Below, piece by piece: positions 59,353-64,000 of a DNA stretch of 64,000 nucleotides (the first letter of the stretch is position 1; each line of letters opens with the position of its first letter). This DNA comes from Chryseobacterium gwangjuense (GTDB taxonomy: Bacteria; Bacteroidota; Bacteroidia; Flavobacteriales; Weeksellaceae), in the NCBI RefSeq assembly GCF_021311115.1, contig NZ_JAJTNP010000006.1, positions 248,001 through 312,000 of the forward strand, read 5' to 3'. The notes under the pieces are model-generated. The model ran no database searches. It was not told the origin of the DNA and worked only from the letters and a program-made list of their open reading frames with translations. A program made the position numbers and the translations under genes.

Positions 59353-60816
59353 ATGCTTAAACAACACTTACAACTCAAATTAGGACAGAAGCTGGCGCCT
59401 CAGCAAATCCAGTTGATGAAGTTGATTCAGCTTCACACATTGGAATTTGAAGAGGAATTAGAGAGAGAGTTAGAGGAAAATCCGGCGTTGGAAATAGCAA
59501 AAGAAGATTCTAAAGAGGATGATTACTCATCTTTGGAAGATTCTTACGAGAATGAGGGTACAGAAAGCATTGAAACAGATTTTGATGTGAATGAATATCT
59601 TTATGATGACGAACCTAGCTATAAAACAGCATCTAGTAACTATTCTCCTGATGATGAAGAATTTGATAATGAAAGTCTTCTGACGGAAGGTCAGTCTTTA
59701 TATGATTATTTAATGGAACAGATTCATCTTGTAAATATTACAAATGAAGATGTGAAAATTGCAGAATACGTCATAGGAAATCTGGATACAGATGGTTATT
59801 TAAGAAGGGAAATTAAATCAATTGTAGACGATTTAGCTTTTTCTCAAGGGATTTATACAACGAAAGAAAAAGTAGAGGATATTCTTGAAAACTATATTCA
59901 AAAGCTTGATCCGTCTGGTGTGGGAGCAAGAAGCCTGCAGGAATGTCTTCTTTTACAGATAGAAAAGAAGGTAAGTTCTGATAAAGCGGTTTCTTTAGCC
60001 GCAAATATTTTAAGACATCAGTTTGATGCGCTTACGAATAAACATTATAATAAGATTATTCAGAAGTATGATATTGAGGAAGAGGATCTGAAGGATGCAC
60101 TGGATGAAATCTCAAAATTATCTCCCAAAGTAGGAGGGAACTTTGATACTCAGACGATTACAATTAATCAAGAGATTATTCCCGATTTTGCGATTCAGGT
60201 AAAAGATGGACAGGTCATTCCGATGCTGAATAGTAAAAATGCTCCGACTTTAAGAGTTTCTGAAGAATATAAAGATATTTTATCAACGTATTCTCATGAT
60301 AAAAACTCTGCAGAGCACAAACAGGCTGCTTTATTTATCAAACAAAAACTGGATGCGGCGAAATGGTATATTGATGCCATTAACCAGCGTCAGAATACCT
60401 TGTTGCAAACCATTAATGCAATTGTAAAATTCCAGAAGGATTATTTTATTACAGGTGATGAGAAATCATTAAAACCAATGATTTTAAAGGATATTGCAGA
60501 TATTACCGGTTTTGATATTTCTACTATTTCCAGAGTGGTTAAAAGTAAATATGCAGATACGCCAAACGGAATCGTATATCTTAAAGATTTATTTTCTGAT
60601 AGTTTAACGAATGATGATGGTGAGGAAGTTTCTACTAAAGAAATTAAAACTCATCTGCAGGAAGTTATTGGTAAGGAAAATAAAAGAAAACCATTAACGG
60701 ATGATGCTTTAGTGGTAATTTTAAAAGAACAGGGTTATAATATTGCAAGAAGAACAATCGCAAAATATCGTGAACAGTTGAATATTCCTGTAGCAAGATT
60801 AAGAAAAGAACTTTAA
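59353..60816 (+). CDS. rpoN: RNA polymerase sigma-54 factor
   Basis: 487 aa. Region I is Gln/Leu-rich (LGQKLAPQQIQLMKLIQLHT, about 9-28) and contacts the enhancer-binding ATPase. An acidic region II (about 50-115) follows. The core-binding and HTH part contains ISTISRVVKSKYADTPNGI, and the RpoN box ARRTIAKYREQLNIP recognises the -24 element. Sigma-54 regulates genes that need ATP-dependent activators. Activators are not in this window. Bounded by terminators on both sides. Confidence 0.96.
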   Translation: MLKQHLQLKLGQKLAPQQIQLMKLIQLHTLEFEEELERELEENPALEIAKEDSKEDDYSSLEDSYENEGTESIETDFDVNEYLYDDEPSYKTASSNYSPDDEEFDNESLLTEGQSLYDYLMEQIHLVNITNEDVKIAEYVIGNLDTDGYLRREIKSIVDDLAFSQGIYTTKEKVEDILENYIQKLDPSGVGARSLQECLLLQIEKKVSSDKAVSLAANILRHQFDALTNKHYNKIIQKYDIEEEDLKDALDEISKLSPKVGGNFDTQTITINQEIIPDFAIQVKDGQVIPMLNSKNAPTLRVSEEYKDILSTYSHDKNSAEHKQAALFIKQKLDAAKWYIDAINQRQNTLLQTINAIVKFQKDYFITGDEKSLKPMILKDIADITGFDISTISRVVKSKYADTPNGIVYLKDLFSDSLTNDDGEEVSTKEIKTHLQEVIGKENKRKPLTDDALVVILKEQGYNIARRTIAKYREQLNIPVARLRKEL

Positions 60817-60824
60817 AAAATAAT

Positions 60825-60856
60825 AAAAAAGCATTTCAATTGAAATGCTTTTTTTG
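60825..60856. terminator. Bidirectional terminator after rpoN
   Basis: AAAAAAGCATTTC pairs with GAAATGCTTTTTT around AATT. It serves rpoN and the converging acyl-CoA ligase. Confidence 0.9.
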
Positions 60857-60866
60857 TGTTTGAAAT

Positions 60867-62489
60867 TTATTCAGTTATATCGTCTAAGCCTAACTCTTTT
60901 ATAGAAACTTCTCTCATTTCTACTTTTCTTACTTTTCCTGAGATGGTCATTGGGAATTCTTCCACAAACTTCCAGTATTTAGGTACTTTATAATGAGCAA
61001 TTCTTCCTTTACAATAATTTAAAAGTTCATCTTCAGTTACATTAAATCCTTTTCTTACTTTTACCCAAGCCATCACTTCTTCTCCGAATTTTTCACTCGG
61101 AACACCGATGATCTGAACATCTAAAATATTAGGATACGTGTATAAAAAATCTTCAATTTCTTTTGGGGAAATATTTTCTCCGCCACGAATAATCAAATCT
61201 TTAATTCTTCCGGAAATCGTAATATAACCTTCTCTATCCATTACGGCCATATCTCCGGTATGCATCCAACGCGAATCATCGAGAACTTTTTTGGTGTTTT
61301 CGGGATCATTCCAATACTTCAGCATGACAGAATATCCTCTTGTACACAATTCACCATGTTCACCACGTTGAAGTGTTTTCCCGTTTTCGTCAACAATTTT
61401 TATTTCTAAATGATTCTGAACGGTTCCTACAGTATTTACTTGCTTTTCAAAGGGAGTTCCAATTAAAGTCTGAGTAGAAACAGGTGAAGTCTCTGTCATT
61501 CCGTAACAGATACTCATTTCTTTGATGTTCATTAAGTTTTCTACTTTTTTCATGATTTCAGGCGGACAAACAGAACCTGCCATTACTCCGGTTCTCAAAC
61601 TTGAAAAATCAAAAGTATCAAAATCTTTTACGGCTAATTCAGCGATAAACATGGTGGGAACTCCATATAATGAAGTGCATTTTTCTTCAGAAACAACTTT
61701 TAGGGTGATTTCAGGATCAAAGCTATCGTTGGGAATGACCATGCAAGCGCCGTGAGACGTACAGCAGATATTTCCGATCACCATTCCAAAACAATGGTAA
61801 AAAGGAACCGGAATGCAAACTCTGTCTTTTTCCGTGTATTTTAAGCGTATTCCGATAAAATACCCGTTATTTAAAATATTATGATGAGAAAGTGTTACGC
61901 CTTTTGGAAAACCTGTTGTCCCTGAAGTGTATTGAATATTCACAGGGTCATCAAATTGTACATGCTCTTCAAAACTATGTAAAATATCATCGGAAATTTC
62001 CTGTCCGTTATTCAAAAAATCTTCCCAATTGTCATCAAAGAATACCTCTGATTTTAAAGTTGTACAGAATTCTTTTGCATCAGCAATCATATTTTTATAA
62101 TCGCTGGATTTAAAAGCTAACGAAGAGAAAATATGTGACATTTCAGACTGGTTGATCACAAAGATCAGCTCACTGGTCCTGTACGCAGGGTTTATGTTGA
62201 CCAGAATAACACCAATTCTTGCTGTGGCATACTGCAAAAGAACCCATTCGTAGCGGTTGGTAGACCAGATTCCGATGCGATCCCCTGCTTTTGCTCCAAG
62301 AAATATAAGTGCTTTTGCAACGGCAGTGGTTTGGTTATAAAATTCCTGATAAGTGGCGCGATAATTTTGATGGACGCAAATTAAAGCTTCCTGGTGCGGA
62401 AATTTTTCTACAGTGTTCTTTAGATTGGCTCCAATAGTTTGTCCCAACAACGGAATGTCAGAAGCACCATGAACATAAGATAAAGGCAT
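60867..62489 (-). CDS. AMP-binding acyl-CoA ligase (FadD-like)
   Basis: 540 aa. The adenylation loop is YTSGTTGFPKGVTLSHHN (about 190-207), the A5-type motif is YGMTETSPVS, and the YxxGD/RIKDLIIRGGENISP block with the C-terminal lysine in ISGKVRKVEMRE complete an ANL enzyme. The sequence resembles medium- or long-chain fatty acyl-CoA synthetases. It activates a carboxylic acid to its CoA ester via an adenylate. No membrane segment. The gene converges on rpoN; its upstream neighbour on the minus strand is the sigma operon (61-bp gap). Confidence 0.92.
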   Translation of the reverse strand: MPLSYVHGASDIPLLGQTIGANLKNTVEKFPHQEALICVHQNYRATYQEFYNQTTAVAKALIFLGAKAGDRIGIWSTNRYEWVLLQYATARIGVILVNINPAYRTSELIFVINQSEMSHIFSSLAFKSSDYKNMIADAKEFCTTLKSEVFFDDNWEDFLNNGQEISDDILHSFEEHVQFDDPVNIQYTSGTTGFPKGVTLSHHNILNNGYFIGIRLKYTEKDRVCIPVPFYHCFGMVIGNICCTSHGACMVIPNDSFDPEITLKVVSEEKCTSLYGVPTMFIAELAVKDFDTFDFSSLRTGVMAGSVCPPEIMKKVENLMNIKEMSICYGMTETSPVSTQTLIGTPFEKQVNTVGTVQNHLEIKIVDENGKTLQRGEHGELCTRGYSVMLKYWNDPENTKKVLDDSRWMHTGDMAVMDREGYITISGRIKDLIIRGGENISPKEIEDFLYTYPNILDVQIIGVPSEKFGEEVMAWVKVRKGFNVTEDELLNYCKGRIAHYKVPKYWKFVEEFPMTISGKVRKVEMREVSIKELGLDDITE

Positions 62490-62550
62490 AGATTAAGATT
62501 TGATAAAATAAAATTAACAATTATATCTTTATCTATGGCAGGTAAGGAAA

Positions 62551-63225
62551 CTAAATTTCCTGAGAATCTATATCTTTCAGTTGTTTTAAATTTTTGTCGA
62601 GTTTTCTGATGATGATTCCGTAAACAAGTTTGTAATAGAGCCAGATAAGCAATACACAGAGTACTGTACTAAGTATAATCACCACAATTACTACCATAAG
62701 GTCTGAGCTTTTAGGTTCTATGTTTTGAGAATTCATGGCATAAAAAATAAATGCTGTGAATGTGATGATAAAGGCGATTAATATAGCGATGCTTATAAAA
62801 ATGAAAGCATTTACAGTAGTTTTAAATTTAATAATACGAGTAATAAGCCCTTTTAAATTTTCTTCAATTTTTATTTTTCGATAATTTTGATAGAATTTAA
62901 AAACAAAATAGGCGGTAACAAGCAAGCTTAAGATCTTTATGGCAAAATAAATCGTATCAAAACTCGCAATAATTTCCGGAGTTTTTTGCGCCCCCAGTCG
63001 TTCCAAAAGTTTTAAGAAACTGTTGGATTCTTCATTCTGTAAGAGATAAAATAAACCGATACCGGAAAAGAATAATAATTCAACAACGCTGATCCAAAAA
63101 ATATACTTCACATAGTTACGTGACTTTTTATTCAGCATCTGAAGAATTTCAGTGTTGTCATATTTTTCCTGAACAGGCTGTTCTTGCCATGTTTTCTTAA
63201 AGCTATCTAAATCAAATTCAGGCAT
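62551..63225 (-). CDS. Membrane protein, putative partner (anti-sigma-like) of the ECF sigma factor
   Basis: 224 aa with four hydrophobic segments (about 38-60, 90-120, 139-163, 176-200). The N-terminal about 36 residues are polar (DLDSFKKTWQEQPVQEKYDN) and could bind the sigma factor in the cytoplasm. Its ATG overlaps the sigma gene by 8 nt, so translation is coupled. No ASD zinc motif (HxxxCxxC) is present, so an anti-sigma role is inferred from position alone. Confidence 0.6.
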   Translation of the reverse strand: MPEFDLDSFKKTWQEQPVQEKYDNTEILQMLNKKSRNYVKYIFWISVVELLFFSGIGLFYLLQNEESNSFLKLLERLGAQKTPEIIASFDTIYFAIKILSLLVTAYFVFKFYQNYRKIKIEENLKGLITRIIKFKTTVNAFIFISIAILIAFIITFTAFIFYAMNSQNIEPKSSDLMVVIVVIILSTVLCVLLIWLYYKLVYGIIIRKLDKNLKQLKDIDSQEI

Positions 63226-63733
63226 GTTTTTCCATCTTTTCTTTAAGGGTTTTCTTTAATCTGTTCATTTTCACACGCGCATTTACTTCGGTGATCCCGA
63301 GGTTTTCTGCAATATCCTTGTAAGGCAAATCATCCAGATACATCATGACGATGGCTCTCTCTATATTGGGAAGGGTCTTAATCACAGTGTATAAAAGAGA
63401 GATCTGCTGTTGCTTTTCATCATCATCCTCTACAAAATCTTTGTGATTAATATCCAGCTCATTGGTAAGCGGGCTTTTACTTTTTTTTCTGAAAAGGGTA
63501 ATGGCAGTATTTAAAGCGACACGATACATCCAGGTAGAAATTTTGGAATTTCCTTTAAAAGAGCCATAGCTTCTCCAAAGCTGTAAGACAATTTCCTGAA
63601 AAAGATCTTCTTCATCTTCCAAAGAATTGGTGTAAAGACGCGAAACTTTGATAATCAATCCCTGATTATCTTTAATAAGTTGCGCAAATTCTTTTTCTTT
63701 TGAAGCCAATGAGGATATGTAATTTAGTTGCAC
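63218..63733 (-). CDS. ECF-type RNA polymerase sigma factor
   Basis: 171 aa. Region 2 is EDEEDLFQEIVLQLWRSY followed by FKGNSKISTWMYRVALNTAI; region 4 is LPNIERAIVMMYLDDLPY followed by KDIAENLGITEVNARVKMNR. No anti-sigma motif or regulated promoter is visible. The start is uncertain: GTG 63733 lies within a TATCTTCG-like element; a TTG (63709) is an alternative. It overlaps the downstream membrane protein gene by 8 nt and diverges from rnpB across a period-7 spacer. Confidence 0.88.
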   Translation of the reverse strand: MQLNYISSLASKEKEFAQLIKDNQGLIIKVSRLYTNSLEDEEDLFQEIVLQLWRSYGSFKGNSKISTWMYRVALNTAITLFRKKSKSPLTNELDINHKDFVEDDDEKQQQISLLYTVIKTLPNIERAIVMMYLDDLPYKDIAENLGITEVNARVKMNRLKKTLKEKMEKHA

Positions 63734-63750
63734 GAAGATAATAATAATAA

Positions 63751-63856
63751 GTCAATTGTCAATTTTACTTCGTAAGTGAATAATGAATCTTTTTTAGAAA
63801 GTCAAAGTTTTAAATTGACAAAGAATTTAATTGACGATTTACAATTCACATTTTGT
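63751..63856. repeat. Period-7 degenerate repeat between the sigma factor gene and rnpB
   Basis: GTCAATT, GTCAATT, TTACTTC, GTAAGTG, AATAATG, AATCTTT run in phase at 63751-63792. A second block reads AATTGAC, GATTTAC, AATTCAC, ATTTTGT at 63829-63856 and ends directly at the rnpB -7 element. The middle (63793-63828) is less regular. Confidence 0.65.
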
Positions 63857-63864
63857 TATCTTTG
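63857..63864 (+). promoter_or_regulatory. rnpB -7 element (TATCTTTG)
   Basis: Perfect TAnnTTTG followed by CAGCC; the RNA should start at about 63870. Confidence 0.65.
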
Positions 63865-63869
63865 CAGCC

Positions 63870-64000
63870 ACGAGAAAATCGGCTTGTTGATTTCCCGTTT
63901 ATCGGGAGGTAGGAAAGTCCGGACACTATAGAGCAGCAAAGCGGATAACATCCGTCACCCGCGAGGGTAGGACAAGTGCAACAGAAAGCAGGTACAGTTC
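63870..64000 (+). ncRNA. rnpB: RNase P RNA (M1-type, class A), 3' part cut by the window edge
   Basis: Conserved motifs of bacterial RNase P RNA appear in order: GGTAGGAAAGTCCGGACAC (63906-63924, the 5' half of P4 with flanking sequence), then GGACAAGTGCAACAGAAAGC (63971-63990, the conserved J11/12 core). A CCCG/CGGG hairpin (P3) and other short stems lie between. The catalytic RNA trims the 5' leader of tRNA precursors. Only about 130 nt are visible, so the 3' half including the distal P4 strand is outside the window. Confidence 0.92.

Noticed and set aside
1..64000. CRISPR arrays, tRNA genes, insertion sequences, prophage genes, restriction-modification or toxin modules
   Set aside because: None of these was seen on either strand; the only direct repeats are the heptamer tracts and the REP-like elements.

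Overview
The window is about 35% GC and looks like the chromosome of a flavobacterium close to Chryseobacterium (Weeksellaceae, Bacteroidota). The evidence is the gene families: a LuxE-like acyl transferase, a LptA/OstA-like protein, pairs of conserved Bacteroidota membrane proteins, TonB receptor plus lipoprotein, and S16 with a long acidic tail. Promoters also fit: the Bacteroidota -7 element TAnnTTTG stands before more than twenty genes, and classical Shine-Dalgarno sequences are rare. Nearly all of it is housekeeping DNA. I see no transposase, integrase, phage gene, CRISPR array or tRNA. The window starts inside comF and ends inside the RNase P RNA gene.

Layout. 1-5.2 kb: comF (partial), then a RamB/PrpR-like acyl-CoA regulator divergent from aceB-aceA, the glyoxylate shunt. 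5.3-9.8 kb: thioesterase, queD-lpxH, LuxE-like protein, aquaporin, M15-like secreted protein. 9.9-17.2 kb: ABC-F ATPase, a CxxCH/His-containing small protein with a TonB receptor and a lipoprotein (probable metal uptake cassette), trigger factor. 17.3-21 kb: LolA-like secreted protein and an M16 protease. 21.1-27.2 kb, mostly minus strand: DUF3109 and DUF6427 proteins, UspA, GNAT, FAH hydrolase, DnaQ-type exonuclease, pssA. 27.3-38.2 kb, plus strand: a leaderless 22-codon ORF before an alkaline-phosphatase-superfamily membrane enzyme, pdhB, kup, a Fur-family regulator with a LptA-like protein, class III aminotransferase, START-like protein, and a class IV aminotransferase homologue lacking its lysine. 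38.5-47.4 kb: algH/pdxH, hup, panD, a flippase-like membrane protein, small conserved and unknown proteins, M3 peptidase. 47.6-57.6 kb: SRPBCC protein, GreA-like protein, nitroreductase, two penicillin-binding-type serine hydrolases (one under an AraC plus HTH regulator pair), rpsP-rimM, a CDP-alcohol phosphatidyltransferase. 57.7-64 kb: asnS, rpoN, acyl-CoA ligase, ECF sigma factor with a membrane partner, rnpB.

How genes work together. aceB and aceA convert acetyl-CoA to C4 acids; two identical-format inverted repeats (GCGA-N4-TCGC, 36 bp apart) in the divergent intergenic region are the likely operators of the adjacent acyl-CoA-type regulator. lpxH and the LptA-like gene serve lipid A and LPS. 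pssA and the second CDP-alcohol enzyme serve phospholipids. rpsP-rimM and tig serve ribosome assembly and nascent chains.

The most unusual signals are not genes. (1) Six intergenic tracts have a 7-bp periodicity although their base composition and sequence differ; several begin on a stop codon or end exactly at a start codon or -7 element. (2) A GC-rich REP-like element occurs as an inverted intergenic pair and, twice, as an apparent in-frame insertion within genes. (3) At least seven ORFs have TAnnTTTG ending only 3-5 nt before the ATG, so their mRNAs should be leaderless. (4) Two divergent gene pairs have face-to-face -7 elements. All functional statements come from reading motifs; no database search was run.
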